Assembly (NCBI GenBank): GCA_963457665.1
Contig: OY735222.1
Span: forward strand, 37,696,391-37,760,390
Direction of reading: 5' to 3'
DNA length: 64,000 nucleotides
Origin: Thysanoteuthis rhombus
Lineage: Eukaryota; Mollusca; Cephalopoda; Oegopsida; Thysanoteuthidae
The position numbers and the translations under genes were made by a program. Below the pieces are notes generated by a model. The model was not told where the DNA came from, searched no databases, and saw only the letters and a program-made list of their open reading frames with translations. This document shows positions 46,823 through 59,235 of the stretch, piece by piece (position 1 is the stretch's first letter; every line of letters starts with the position of its first letter).

Positions 46823-47641
46823 TCATGTAGAGAAATGATCTATAAGCTTTTTTTTTTTTTTTTTTTTTTTCTGAAATGTCTTCTTCCTCAATTTTGCTCT
46901 GGGCATTTTGATAAGTTGTAACAGTGTGTATGATTTCTTCATGCCTTGTCCAGTTTTTTCCTTGAGTTCAGCTGTTTCTGTATCCATTGATCTCTCTGGC
47001 AATCTTGATTTTATGATCATCAAATAAGTTGCAACAATGCTTCTGCATACTATCTTATCTGGTTGAAAGAAGCTGCTCATGATGGAAGCATATAGATACA
47101 TGTTTCTCTTCTATTCCTGCTCAATGAAAAAGCAATTATCTTTTTCTTTGTTTTTTTTTTTTTTCATTTGAGCTCTTTCAACCTTTTCAAACCATGTTTT
47201 CTGAAGTGTGTATCAAGATGACACTGTGTTCTATCTTTATTTCCGATAGAGCAGACTTCCAGTTACCCTTCAGCTTCCATGATTGGTTCTGCTACAACAC
47301 CACCCTTCAAATACAGTTCTACCGTTGCCCCTTTTCTATAAATGCATATGGTAAAGTTGCATTAAGGTTAGTTTCAGTAAACCAAGTAGCTTGGCATGAT
47401 ATGTCAGGTTTTATTCTAAGGCAATCTTTTTTAGTTGCCCAATTGTCCTCATGTTTTAACTCCTTTTTATTGAATGATTCCAAGGATTGACTAAAGGGGG
47501 TTGACTTCTCAGGAATATATTGCACTTTTGGTCAAATGTCTCTTTACAAATCTCCATATTTAGTGACATTGCTAGGGGAAAGACATCTGAAGTCTCCAAT
47601 TCTCCATTGTTCTGATATCTGTTTATACAAGGAGATATCAA
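46823..47641 (-). mobile_element. Possible hAT transposase C-terminal relic
   Basis: Minus-strand pieces in order read DVFPLAMSLNM...PLVNPW, then ELKHEDNWATKKDCLRIKP followed by WF...LPYAF, then CRSIVATYLMIIKSRLPERS followed by MDTE. They loosely follow the hAT C-terminal pattern: an F.SPF block, a FW..YP..LLPF block, and C...S...IK.+.R.RL..E. The similarity is weak at each step and strengthened only by the order. It lies just upstream (minus sense) of the BED-type relic, so it would be a second copy. Confidence 0.35.
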
Positions 47642-48819
47642 CCTGATGGTGTCTCTACGCCAAGATTCTTTACAGCTAAAAAGAAAAATACTCCTAAAAT
47701 TTGCTATCTAACCTATGAATGGGATATTCAACCCAACACAAAATGTATTTCATAAAATCATATGAATTCTAATGAGAAAACAAGGTGTCTATCTTGTCTG
47801 AATAACTTTCATGTTTAAACATATTTAGCCTGTGTATTCTTACACTTAGTTCTTATTTATGTTATTAGTAATGTGTAAATAAGTATAATTCCAAATTCGC
47901 AATGTTGTTAAACAAAATTTCAATGCTCTTTTAGGACCAGTGATGGAAATAGGTTTAAGGAACTAGGTATACAGTAAGGCTGGGATTTTGGGGCCGGGTA
48001 TGTGTTAGTCTTCATTAGTAGACATTCGGCATACCAAAAAAAAACTGGAAATTGAGCAGTAGGTCTATGCCATATCCCTGTGTGCCCCTATCATCACCAC
48101 CACACCCATTTCAATCACTGATTAAAAATAGGGAAGAATTATGAAAACAAATTGAAAATTTAGCCCCAAGTATTTCAAACTTTGCTCTTTTCAGTTATTT
48201 ATTGATCTATTCATTTATTTTATTTTTTATCTTTTCAATGGTTTCCCCACTTCCTTACTTTTGCCTTTCAAAATGATTTTTCTTTTTTCTTTCCCTTTCA
48301 ATTTGGGCCATTTTTGAATCCTTATATCTCACAATCTAGAATTGCTAGTAAGATCTAGACTGGAACGTTTTGAAGGGCATTGATACAACTTTCTTCCTGG
48401 CCAGACAGAGCACACAAGGTAGGCTGGGTGCTGAGTAATAATCACTTGAAAATGGCTTCCCAGAAATGGCAATGAAATCTAGAACCAACCTTGACATTTT
48501 ATTCTGGAAAAAATTATACTTAATCGTGCTAAGCTGATAACATTTTCCAAATCTACATAAAGTTGACTCTAAGAATATATTTTCAGTGCAGTAGAAGTTT
48601 CTGTTGCTAGTTGAAGATAAAAAAAAAATTGACTCTCATCGCTTCGAACAAAGTGGTCATTTCTTTTCATGGATCCATAATGACTGATTAAGTGAAGATA
48701 ATATACTAAGATTTTACAGGACTCTATTTTTTTCCCAAATTGGAATGGGCAGGATATTTTTCTTGGGTTCAGATCTCAAGCTAATTCATCCCTGTGAATT
48801 CACTATTTATTTTAAATAT

Positions 48820-48990
48820 ATATTTTTTTTTTCTTTTCTTTCAGTTGGTCGAACTGCCACACTTTGTCTTCCATGTATTTAGATCTTTTGAGAGGCATAT
48901 AATCTTTGAGCAGGTACATCCCTACAACAGGCTTCGTTGTTACTGTGGCTTTCTTTCCTCTCCTGTGGCACTCTGTGAGTTTGGTGGCAC
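48820..48990 (-). mobile_element. Possible piggyBac transposase fragment
   Basis: The minus strand encodes LLKDYMPLKRSKYMEDKVWQ, resembling the conserved FRQYMPLKPSKYGIKVW block of piggyBac transposases. The same DNA on the plus strand mimics an exon flanked by cag and gtacat, but the piggyBac reading is preferred because an independent piggyBac piece occurs nearby (53385-58080). Confidence 0.4.
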
Positions 48991-49055
48991 TCTGTGAGTT
49001 TGGTGGCACTCTGTGAGTTTGGTGGCACTCTGTGAGTTTGGTGGCACTCTGTGAG
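48966..49055 (+). repeat. 19-bp tandem repeat, ~4.7 copies
   Basis: The unit TGGCACTCTGTGAGTTTGG is repeated without any mismatch over 90 bp. The perfect identity indicates recent expansion by slippage or unequal exchange. Confidence 0.95.
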
Positions 49056-52000
49056 TATTAAATCAGACCCTGAGTTTCAATTTCAAACAGCTTATTGACT
49101 CTCTGCACTTCTAGAAGGTTTTTTTTTGTTTTGTCCCTCCCCCAACACTTGGTATAACAGTTTGACTGAATAGCACCATTCCTCACAATTTCTAAAAGAG
49201 TTTTCAATCCACCATTGCAAAATTCCAAGTACAGTGGATTCAATCGACATCCATCTTGTGGCACTAACTTAGAATTGCTCTAAAGGCTGGATTTTTGGTT
49301 AATTGTGGCACAAAGTTGGCTGTATTTTGTCTTCCAAACAGCTGAATGTGAGAACCAGTTGTGAGTTTCCCTTATTAAATCCAAATTTCTAAGGAGGCAC
49401 TTAGTTGCTGCATGTGATACTGCCAGTTGAAGGAAATGACAAACGCATCTAATTATTCAGATGGGAATTTTTTTTTTTTTTTTTTTTTTTTTTCTGTTCA
49501 GTTCAGTGGTTCATGTTATGTTGCTCAAATTTTCTATAGTTCCAATTCAAATTTTATTATATTGTAATCATTTATCTCCAAGGAGTTGTCTGATATTTTG
49601 CTGAACCAGTTTCATTTATGGCAATCATGTATGCGTCTTCTAATTTTATTTTAAATTCATTTAATATGCCAGATTTTCAGCATCAGTGTACCAGGTAGGT
49701 GTTGCTTGTATATTTCTATTGTTGTCAAGCAGGTCCATGATCCTCTTATGTACAGGGTAAACCATCAAACGATTACTTATATTTTGTTTCATTGTCAATC
49801 TCCTGTTTTCAAATGGCAAAGTGCGCTGAAAGCCAAGACTATCATCAGCAGTTTCACCAGTTTGATCATTTGTTTTCCTCTGAGCATGATCAGATATTTC
49901 ACTGATCATAGTGAGTTTGCTATGTCTCAAACTGAGAATGCAAGTTCCGAGTGTTCAGCTTGAAAAAATTCTGTACTTTGGCCAAATTTGAAAAATCCTC
50001 TCCTTACATGCAACGGCTGCTCACAAACAGCTGTGGTTATCTATTGAACTGCCTCGAAATAAATTTGTGATTGTCATGCATCGATGAGGAAAATTCAGGT
50101 GCTGAATTCCCCCCTCAATCCCTGGCAGTTTTGGTCCCTCAACTTCCCTTCCAATAATGCCTCATTCTCAAGTTTCCAGAAACTATCAAACCTTTCATCA
50201 GTGCGCATTTTGAGGAGTTTTCAGTCATTGAAGCTAAGTGTTATCCTTTACTAGCTGATGAATCCTTCAGCTGGAGTGTGCTGTTTAAACTTTCAGCATG
50301 TCTCCTCAAACATGCCCCCTCCCCCTGCCAACAGAAGTCCAGAGAATTCAAAGTGGTGCATCTACACTAATTCTCCATGGACACTTTTGTCACTGTATCT
50401 TTGTATTCATCTTAACACTATTCCCAGAGTATTGCGTGATCGTCGATAATACTCTACATTGAGTCTGCCAGTTATCCACCTTGTAGGACACAGTAAACTT
50501 GTGTGACCCCTTGTTTTCTTCATCCCAAGCTTGATTACTTCTGTAAGCTCTATCTCTTTGGACTTAATCTCATGAGTCTAGTAATTTCAATGCATCTTTC
50601 ATAACTTAGTGTACAATCGCATGTTCGTAGCAATGTGTTTTGTGCTCTGGATTCGAGTCTCTTTATGGCAGTTACAACTCTATTCCTTTCCCCTACCATT
50701 GTGGTGCCTCAATAGCATTGGCCGCAACAGTTACTTATGGATAAATCAATTTGTAAAAGCTCATCCAAAATTGCCTTTTTCATGTCCTCTGCCTTAACAC
50801 TGTCTATCTGGTACAAACTTAGAAAATCTCCATGTACGGCTATCTCCTGACCCACCCATCAGAGACAAAGATTCAACTGTTCACAATTAGAAACATCTGT
50901 AGTGTGGTCTGTCTGAATTGAATAGAATTCAGAGTTTAGCTATAAATAACAAACCTTACTTTGCAAAACTGTTCAAGACACATTTTCAGCTCATAAAAGA
51001 TGTGGAAGTGAAACGCACATAAATGGTGTCTTTTTGTATCACCCCTTCCCTGTCTTTCACATCAAATCTCCTATTACAGAGAGGTGTCGTAAATCATGAC
51101 ATCTCCATAGACTAATTATTGGAAAATTTACATGCCATAAGATTATTATTAGACTTGATGCCTTTTTTTTTTTTTTTCTTTTCTTTTTTTCCTTAATTGA
51201 AAGATTTGAAAAATTGGAAACGCTGCAACCGCTTAGTAGCAAATGCTTTGCAGTCCTATACCAGTTTGCTGGCCAGTGTTTAGGGAGCACTTTTTAGATA
51301 ACTTTACCAACCAAGATGCCAGCTCAAAATACAAGTCAAGCTGGTTTTTATTTTATTTTATTTTATTTATTTATTTTTTTTTTTTTTTTTTTTTTTGTCG
51401 CTCATTATTTTCAGCATTTTAAGACATTGGTGATTTTACATTAGGAAAAAAATCATATGCATGAATATCAGTTAGTGTATTGTGTTTTCTTCCTGTTATT
51501 ACCCCCGATCTCCGTTGAAAATTAAATATGAATGCATGTAGCCAATGGATATACTTCTAATCAGTTCCATTCAGACTGGGATTATGTACAGGTATTTGAA
51601 AACATTAATTTCCCCAATCTGAACAGTGCTATCTATAAATTTATGCTCAGTGGTAACTAGTCTCTTTTTTTTTTTTTTTTTTTTTTTATTATCATCAATA
51701 AAACCGTAAAACACTTATTTTATTCAATATCTTTTAAGATCATACTTATCAAACTTCAGAAAGACATTTCTCTGGCATATATTCAAATATTTTTTTCTCT
51801 CCACAATCCAACTCCTTGTATTGTAATACATATCATATTGTGAAAAAATCTCATTACTGCTCTAATTCTGATAGGAAGCCAATTTCTACAATAGAAAGTT
51901 GAATCGAAATTTAGCGATTGGGACATTTTGGTCTATCTTGCTGTAAATTTCCGGAAGTGTTCAGCAGAAAATTGGATGTACCTTTTATAAATGCAATCGT

Positions 52001-53290
52001 GCCAAAAATTTTAAATAACTGAGTGAGAGGAACATTCTTTTTAGTGCCACAGAGTACAAGAAACAAAACAATAAATAAATAAAAATGAATCCATTTAGAG
52101 ACATCATAGGTTTTGAGTCAGTAATTTCTATTGCAAACTTTATTTATCAACAAAACATTTTCTAAGTAAACTCTCTTGAGGAAGTCTTCTGGTTCACATG
52201 TCTCTGGAGGAACATGCTGTGGTTTATCTTGAATTAATAGAAGAGCTGGGTAGCTATCATAACCATGGCTGAACAGAGCACTACTTACTAGAACTACATC
52301 TACAGAAATGGAGGGAAAAAAACTAACGGCTTAAAACAAAAAAAGATTTTGCAGACTACAACTTTGACTTGTATTTTCTTCAGTTGCTGGTTAAAATGAT
52401 AAACTACTTCTCTCCTAATGCTCTACTTGCATTGCCAAATTCAGTCGCTGGGACACGATTTACTGAGTGTTAAAAGTTTGTTATTAAAGGACTTGGCAGC
52501 AAGTTGTTTGTGTAGTATAACCGTGTGCTGATATCAACATCTGTGTGTTATGCAAATTTTTTCATTGGCTTTAATCATTACTTTTATCCCTATCAGAGCT
52601 AAAGCTCCAATTCCTGGCCTCAACTGCATTTTGTTAAATTGCTCAATAAGTACAGGTTTGAGGAAAACAGCCTGCTAGAGAAGCTCAGTTGAGCCTTCCA
52701 CAACCACTAAATGCCTGTATAGTTGTATATCTCTGTCATTGCAGAGTTAAAACAGCAAATGAGCTGTTCTTCCACCTGTCAAGTGTTGCAGCTATGCCAG
52801 AGGAGACAGCAGCAAGAGCTATTTAAAAACAATTCCTACTTTCTTCGCAGAGATTGATTTGAACATTTCATCATATGAACCTTTTGATCAGGCATCTGTT
52901 TTGACTCTTTTACTCTAACAAACTAATCCAGTTAAACAATGTCTTAGGACGCTCCTACGTGTATCTCGATAGTCGAGGAGTTTAGTTAATCTTTCAGGTG
53001 AAGACTTGTACAGATCTGTAAATCCATTTTCTGCACATTGCCTATACAGAGTTTTCCACTTTGCAAAGTGGACAGTTGAACATTTTCTGTGTAGTCGAAC
53101 TGTAGGTTGGCTTCACTGATCCTTTTATGAATTGTGTTTTCAGACATAGAATCCCTGTGTTTCTCCTTTCTGGTGATGTTGGTGTTGGCAGTGTACAGCA
53201 CACTCACTTGGCGTTTCTTTTTACACCAGGTGATGGTTGGCATTTGCCCCTTCTATATCTTTTTTTATTTCACCTATATTTAGCTTACAT
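49056..53290. other. Unassigned stretch, probably old transposon sequence
   Basis: Long poly-T runs at about 49470-49493, 51371-51397 and 51666-51687 punctuate the stretch. Minus-strand open pieces at 49661-49930, 50220-50300 and 52986-53243 look translated-like but match no family securely; ITWCKKKRQVSVLYTANTN at about 53225-53170 faintly resembles the piggyBac WxDKRxVxxLST block. No intact gene was recognised. Confidence 0.4.
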
Positions 53291-53384
53291 GTTTTGATGC
53301 CAACAGGAATTGCCTCATCAACACTGATATTGGGGGGGGGGTCATTAGGGGATGCAAATTTTTTTTTTTTTTTTTTTTTTTTTC

Positions 53385-53600
53385 CTATAACATTATCTAG
53401 GATTGGATGTAAATTATACAGTTGATCATGTCATGGACTTGTCCATTGCGGATTCTTCAATCACTGAGATGAAGATATTGTCAGTTTTTCATTACAAACA
53501 TGGACATAATATCTGCAATCGCTGGTTGCCTCAGTTCAGGTTTTTTGCTCCAGTAGTATCTACATTCTAGTAGTAGAGTTACACCTATCAGGAAAGGTTT
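53385..53600 (-). mobile_element. piggyBac N-terminal fragment in long unit 1
   Basis: The minus strand encodes TFLIGVTLLLECR followed by YWSKKPELRQPAIADIMS and, after a stop, QYLHLSD and NGQVHDMIN. This matches the piggyBac transposase N-terminal pattern aFlGlLLlmG...YWSxxPxLrxPxIaxiMsrxrFxxilxxLHlsD...KvxpiId. Stops show it is dead. The same block recurs at 54192-54410 and 57851-58075. Confidence 0.7.
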
Positions 53601-54191
53601 TTTGGGTTTTCTTTTTTTTTTTTTTTCTTTTTGGTTGCTTCATCAGGTCATTCTTTTCTTTGGCAGACAAAATTCTAAGAGTCCTTGATTTGTATTTCCA
53701 CTTTTCAATCTCTTTGATTATTTCCACTGTAGTAGGAGCATTTTTTCTATTATAGAAATGTAGAATGTAATCATCCAAGGTCCAGAAGATAGTTGTACTA
53801 TTACTTTCTAAACCTTCCAGTTTTGATGCCAACAGGAATTGCCTCATCAACACTGATATTGGGGGGGGGGGTCATTAGGGGATGCCAATTTTTTTTTTTT
53901 TTTTTTTTCTTTTTGGTTGCTTCATCAGGTCATTCTTTTCTTTGGCAGACAAAATTCTAAGAGTCCTTGATTTGTATTTCCACTTTTCAATCTCTTTGAT
54001 TATTTCCACTGTAGTAGGAGCATTTTTTCTATTATAGAGATGTAGAATGTAATCATCCAAGGTCCAGAAGATAGTTGTACTATTACTTTCTAAACCTTCC
54101 AGTTTTGATGCCAACAGGAATTGCCTCATCAACACTGATTTTGGGGGGGGGGGTCATAAGGAGATGCAAATTTTTTTTTTTTTTTTTTTTT

Positions 54192-54410
54192 CCTATATCA
54201 TTATCTAGGATCGGATGTAAATTATACAGTTGATCATGTCATGGACTTGTCCATTGCGGATTCTTCAATCACTGAGATGAAGATATTGTCAGTTTTTCAT
54301 TACAAACATGGACATAATATCTGCAATCGCTGGTTGCCTCAGTTCAGGTTTTTTGCTCCAGTAGTATCTACATTCTAGTAGTAGAGTTACACCTATCAGG
54401 AAAGTTTTTT
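54192..54410 (-). mobile_element. piggyBac N-terminal fragment in long unit 3
   Basis: A near-identical copy of the block in unit 1, lying between the two T-runs of the unit. It differs by only a few bases (for example cctatatcattatctaggat versus cctataacattatctaggat). Confidence 0.7.
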
Positions 54411-54688
54411 TGGTTTTCTTTTTTTTTTTTTTTTGGTTGCTTCATCAGGTCATTCTTTTCTTTGGCAGACAAAATTCTAAGAGTCCTTGATTTGTATTTC
54501 CACTTTCTCAATCTCTTTGATTATTTCCACTGTAGTAGGAGCATTTTTTCTATTATAGAAATGTAGAATGTAATCATCCAAGGTCCAGAAGATAGTTGTA
54601 CTATTACTTTCTAAACCTTCCAGTTTTGATGCCAACAGGAATTGCCTCATCAACACTGATATTGGGGGGGGGGGTCATTAGGGGATGC

Positions 54689-54720
<32 letters not shown>

Positions 54721-55256
54721 GGTTGCTTCATCAGGTCATTCTTTTCTTTGGCAGACAAAATTCTAAGAGTCCTTGATTTGTATTTCCACTTTCTCAATCT
54801 CTTTGATTATTTCCACTGTAGTAGGAGCATTTTTTCTATTATAGAAATGTAGAATGTAATCATCCAAGGTCCAGAAGATAGTTGTACTATTACTTTCTAA
54901 ACCTTCCAGTTTTGATGCCAACAGGAATTGCCTCATCAACACTGATATTGGGGGGGGGGGTCATTAGGGGATGCCAATTTTTTTTTTTTTTTTTTTTCTT
55001 TTTGGTTGCTTCATCAGGTCATTCTTTTCTTTGGCAGACAAAATTCTAAGAGTCCTTGATTTGTATTTCCACTTTTCAATCTCTTTGATTATTTCCACTG
55101 TAGTAGGAGCATTTTTTCTATTATAGAGATGTAGAATGTAATCATCCAAGGTCCAGAAGATAGTTGTACTATTACTTTCTAAACCTTCCAGTTTTGATGC
55201 CAACAGGAATTGCCTCATCAACACTGATATTGGGGGAGGGGGTCATTAGGGGATGC

Positions 55257-55288
<32 letters not shown>

Positions 55289-55823
55289 GGTTGCTTCATC
55301 AGGTCATTCTTTTCTTTGGCAGACAAAATTCTAAGAGTCCTTGATTTGTATTTCCACTTTCTCAATCTCTTTGATTATTTCCACTGTAGTAGGAGCATTT
55401 TTTCTATTATAGAAATGTAGAATGTAATCATCCAAGGTCCAGAAGATAGTTGTACTATTACTTTCTAAACCTTCCAGTTTTGATGCCAACAGGAATTGCC
55501 TCATCAACACTGATATTGGGGGGGGGGTCATTAGGGGATGCCAATTTTTTTTTTTTTTTTTTTTCTTTTTGGTTGCTTCATCAGGTCATTCTTTTCTTTG
55601 GCAGACAAAATTCTAAGAGTCCTTGATTTGTATTTCCACTTTCTCAATCTCTTTGATTATTTCCACTGTAGTAGGAGCATTTTTTCTATTATAGAAATGT
55701 AGAATGTAATCATCCAAGGTCCAGAAGATAGTTGTACTATTACTTTCTAAACCTTCCAGTTTTGATGCCAACAGGAATTGCCTCATCAACACTGATATTG
55801 GGGGGGGGGGTCATAAGGAGATG

Positions 55824-55856
<33 letters not shown>

Positions 55857-56110
55857 GGTTGCTTCATCAGGTCATTCTTTTCTTTGGCAGACAAAATTCT
55901 AAGAGTCCTTGATTTGTATTTCCACTTTCTCAATCTCTTTGATTATTTCCACTGTAGTAGGAGCATTTTTTCTATTATAGAGATGTAGAATGTAATCATC
56001 CAAGGTCCAGAAGATAGTTGTACTATTACTTTCTAAACCTTCCAGTTTTGATGCCAACAGGAATTGCCTCATCAACACTGATATTGGGGGAGGGGGTCAT
56101 TAGGGGATGC

Positions 56111-56141
<31 letters not shown>

Positions 56142-56395
56142 GGTTGCTTCATCAGGTCATTCTTTTCTTTGGCAGACAAAATTCTAAGAGTCCTTGATTT
56201 GTATTTCCACTTTCTCAATCTCTTTGATTATTTCCACTGTAGTAGGAGCATTTTTTCTATTATAGAAATGTAGAATGTAATCATCCAAGGTCCAGAAGAT
56301 AGTTGTACTATTACTTTCTAAACCTTCCAGTTTTGATGCCAACAGGAATTGCCTCATCAACACTGATATTGGGGGGGGGGGTCATTAGGGGATGC

Positions 56396-56426
<31 letters not shown>

Positions 56427-56680
56427 GGTTGCTTCATCAGGTCATTCTTTTCTTTGGCAGACAAAATTCTAAGAGTCCTTGATTTGTATTTCCACTTTCT
56501 CAATCTCTTTGATTATTTCCACTGTAGTAGGAGCATTTTTTCTATTATAGAAATGTAGAATGTAATCATCCAAGGTCCAGAAGATAGTTGTACTATTACT
56601 TTCTAAACCTTCCAGTTTTGATGCCAACAGGAATTGCCTCATCAACACTGATATTGGGGGAGGGGGTCATTAGGGGATGC

Positions 56681-56712
<32 letters not shown>

Positions 56713-56965
56713 GGTTGCTTCATCAGGTCATTCTTTTCTTTGGCAGACAAAATTCTAAGAGTCCTTGATTTGTATTTCCACTTTCTCAATCTCTTTGATT
56801 ATTTCCACTGTAGTAGGAGCATTTTTTCTATTATAGAAATGTAGAATGTAATCATCCAAGGTCCAGAAGATAGTTGTACTATTACTTTCTAAACCTTCCA
56901 GTTTTGATGCCAACAGGAATTGCCTCATCAACACTGATATTGGGGGGAGGGGTCATAAGGAGATG

Positions 56966-56998
<33 letters not shown>

Positions 56999-57252
56999 GG
57001 TTGCTTCATCAGGTCATTCTTTTCTTTGGCAGACAAAATTCTAAGAGTCCTTGATTTGTATTTCCACTTTCTCAATCTCTTTGATTATTTCCACTGTAGT
57101 AGGAGCATTTTTTCTATTATAGAGATGTAGAATGTAATCATCCAAGGTCCAGAAGATAGTTGTACTATTACTTTCTAAACCTTCCAGTTTTGATGCCAAC
57201 AGGAATTGCCTCATCAACACTGATATTGGGGGAGGGGGTCATTAGGGGATGC

Positions 57253-57284
<32 letters not shown>

Positions 57285-57850
57285 GGTTGCTTCATCAGGT
57301 CATTCTTTTCTTTGGCAGACAAAATTCTAAGAGTCCTTGATTTGTATTTCCACTTTCTCAATCTCTTTGATTATTTCCACTGTAGTAGGAGCATTTTTTC
57401 TATTATAGAAATGTAGAATGTAATCATCCAAGGTCCAGAAGATAGTTGTACTATTACTTTCTAAACCTTCCAGTTTTGATGCCAACAGGAATTGCCTCAT
57501 CAACACTGATATTGGGGGGGGGGGTCATTAGGGGATGCCAATTTTTTTTTTTTTTTTTTTTCTTTTTGGTTGCTTCATCAGGTCATTCTTTTCTTTGGCA
57601 GACAAAATTCTAAGAGTCCTTGATTTGTATTTCCACTTTCTCAATCTCTTTGATTATTTCCACTGTAGTAGGAGCATTTTTTCTATTATAGAAATGTAGA
57701 ATTTAATCATCCAAGGTCCAGAAGATAGTTGTACTATTACTTTCTAAACCTTCCAGTTTTGATGCCAACAGGAATTGCCTCATCAACACTGATATTGGGG
57801 GGGGGGGGTCATTAGGGGATGCAAATTATTTTTTTTTTTTTTTTTTTTTT

Positions 57851-58075
57851 TCCTATAACATTATCTAGGATTGGATGTAAATTATACAGTTGATCATGTC
57901 ATGGACTTGTCCATTGCGGATTCTTCAATCACTGAGATGAAGATATTGTCAGTTTTTCATTACAAACATGGACATAATATCTGCAATCGCTGGTTGCCTC
58001 AGTTCAGGTTTTTTGCTCCAGTAGTATCTACATTCTAGTAGTAGAGTTACACCTATCAGGAAAGTTTTTTTGGTT
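57851..58075 (-). mobile_element. piggyBac N-terminal fragment in long unit 15
   Basis: The third near-identical copy, in the last unit. Long units stand at both ends of the array (1 and 15) with a further one at position 3, which fits the long form being ancestral. Confidence 0.7.
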
Positions 58076-58137
58076 TTCCTTTTTTTTTTTTTTTTGGTTG
58101 CTTCATCAGGTCATTCTTTTCTTTGGCAGACAAAATT

Positions 58138-58341
58138 CTAAGAGTCCTTGATTTGTATTTCCACTTTCTCAATCTCTTTGATTATTTTCACTGTAGTAGG
58201 AGCATTTTTTCTATTATAGAGATGTAGAATGTAATCATCCAAGGTCCTGAAGATAGTTGTACTATTACTTTCAAAACCCTCCAGTACATTATGGACAACC
58301 CTTAATAGCAAATTTCCAGTACTATGAAATTTTTTTGCCAA
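58138..58341 (-). pseudogene. Diverged terminal copy of the array peptide
   Basis: The minus strand encodes AKKFHSTGNLLLRVVHNVLE and then joins the array peptide at FESNSTTIFRTLDDYILH. This copy has different flanking sequence and more substitutions (FRTL for FWTL, VKIIK for VEIIK), so it probably shows the original context from which the array amplified. The frame runs back toward about 58390 (QFWGEQILSYPILAK, a faint hAT-like FW..YP..A pattern). The product is not identified. Confidence 0.35.
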
Positions 58342-59235
58342 AATAGGATAAGATAAAATTTGCTCTCCCCAAAATTGTTTGATATCCAGATCAGACTTTT
58401 AAATATCGGCTTTCTTTCTTGTCTTCTTATCATCCTTTGCTGGATTGTTACCCTCTGTCAAACAAAGTGTTTGGGATCCAAAGTAATTTCTTCTCGGCAT
58501 TAACAATATCAGAGAAGATAATTGGTAATTAGAACTACTGATTCTTCATTTTATTGAGTATATTAACAAGCAATGTTTTGTCCATAAGGATATTGTCAAT
58601 TGGAAAGTTTGTAAGTTCCAGACTTCAGCTTGTTCAGTACTTCTTATACTTGACAGTCTAAAATTGCTATTCTGTTAAAATGCTTCAATGAAACTACTGG
58701 AAATCCCCCTTTAATGCATCCTCAAATAGCAACACCTATCAAAATCATGTTAATCAAATTCTTAAAAAAATGATTTTAAGACAATGATAATTTTAGGTTT
58801 CTGGATAAATTTATTGAAAAGTAAGCAACACACCTTACCTTACTTGCAAAACCATAACTTGGTTGCAGCACATCTGACTATTTGCATGTAATGAATGGTT
58901 AGCATTTGTTGCATTAATGTCTCTACCAATTTCAATTATATTGTCCATTGTATACTTTTCTTAAGTCAGAAAAACCCTTGGTATAATATTACTACTGATG
59001 AAAGTTGGAGGATTAAAACATGCTAACATAATGATATTACAAATGTTTAATATATGGAATTTTCCAAAGAAATCTTGTTGAATACAATGGACTACCATCC
59101 ACCTCTGTCTCTTTTGGTATTGACTCAGTTGGCTATAGAGCCCTAGTTTGGATCAGCATGGTTGTCTGCAGGGAAACCATCCTGGCTCTTTGAGTGCTGA
59201 TGCCTTCCTCCTCTTGCAGGCATTCCTAAAGCTGA
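58342..59235. other. No recognised feature
   Basis: AT-rich sequence without long open frames, tandem structure or recognisable element ends, between the tandem array and the LINE fragments. Confidence 0.5.

Larger units (their letters stand above)
53291..58285. repeat. Tandem array of ~15 units, short 282-286 bp and long 521-529 bp
   Basis: The marker GTTTTGATGCCAACAGGAAT begins units at 53291, 53820, 54102, 54623, 54909, 55191, 55477, 55759, 56045, 56330, 56615, 56901, 57187, 57473 and 57756; the last unit decays at about 58285. Units 1, 3 and 15 are long. Each unit holds a G-rich run of ~9-13, a T-run of ~20-35 and a ~190-bp body whose minus strand encodes a peptide with TIFWTLDDYILHFYNRKNAP. 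Copies are nearly identical. Variants are CATTAGGGG versus CATAAGGAG, TATAGAAATG versus TATAGAGATG, and CTTTTC versus CTTTCTC; the last decides whether the peptide frame stays open. Confidence 0.95.

Noticed and set aside
48842-48913. Plus-strand exon-like segment between ttctttcag and gtacat
   Set aside because: The minus strand of the same DNA resembles a piggyBac block, other piggyBac pieces lie nearby, and no neighbouring exon in phase was found.
53560-55531. Several near-identical 85-97-codon minus-strand frames as a gene family
   Set aside because: They are units of one tandem repeat, end in lysines translated from the T-run, and most other units are frame-broken.
53291-58285. CRISPR-like array
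   Set aside because: Units are ~286 bp with no short-repeat/unique-spacer pattern, and this is an animal genome.
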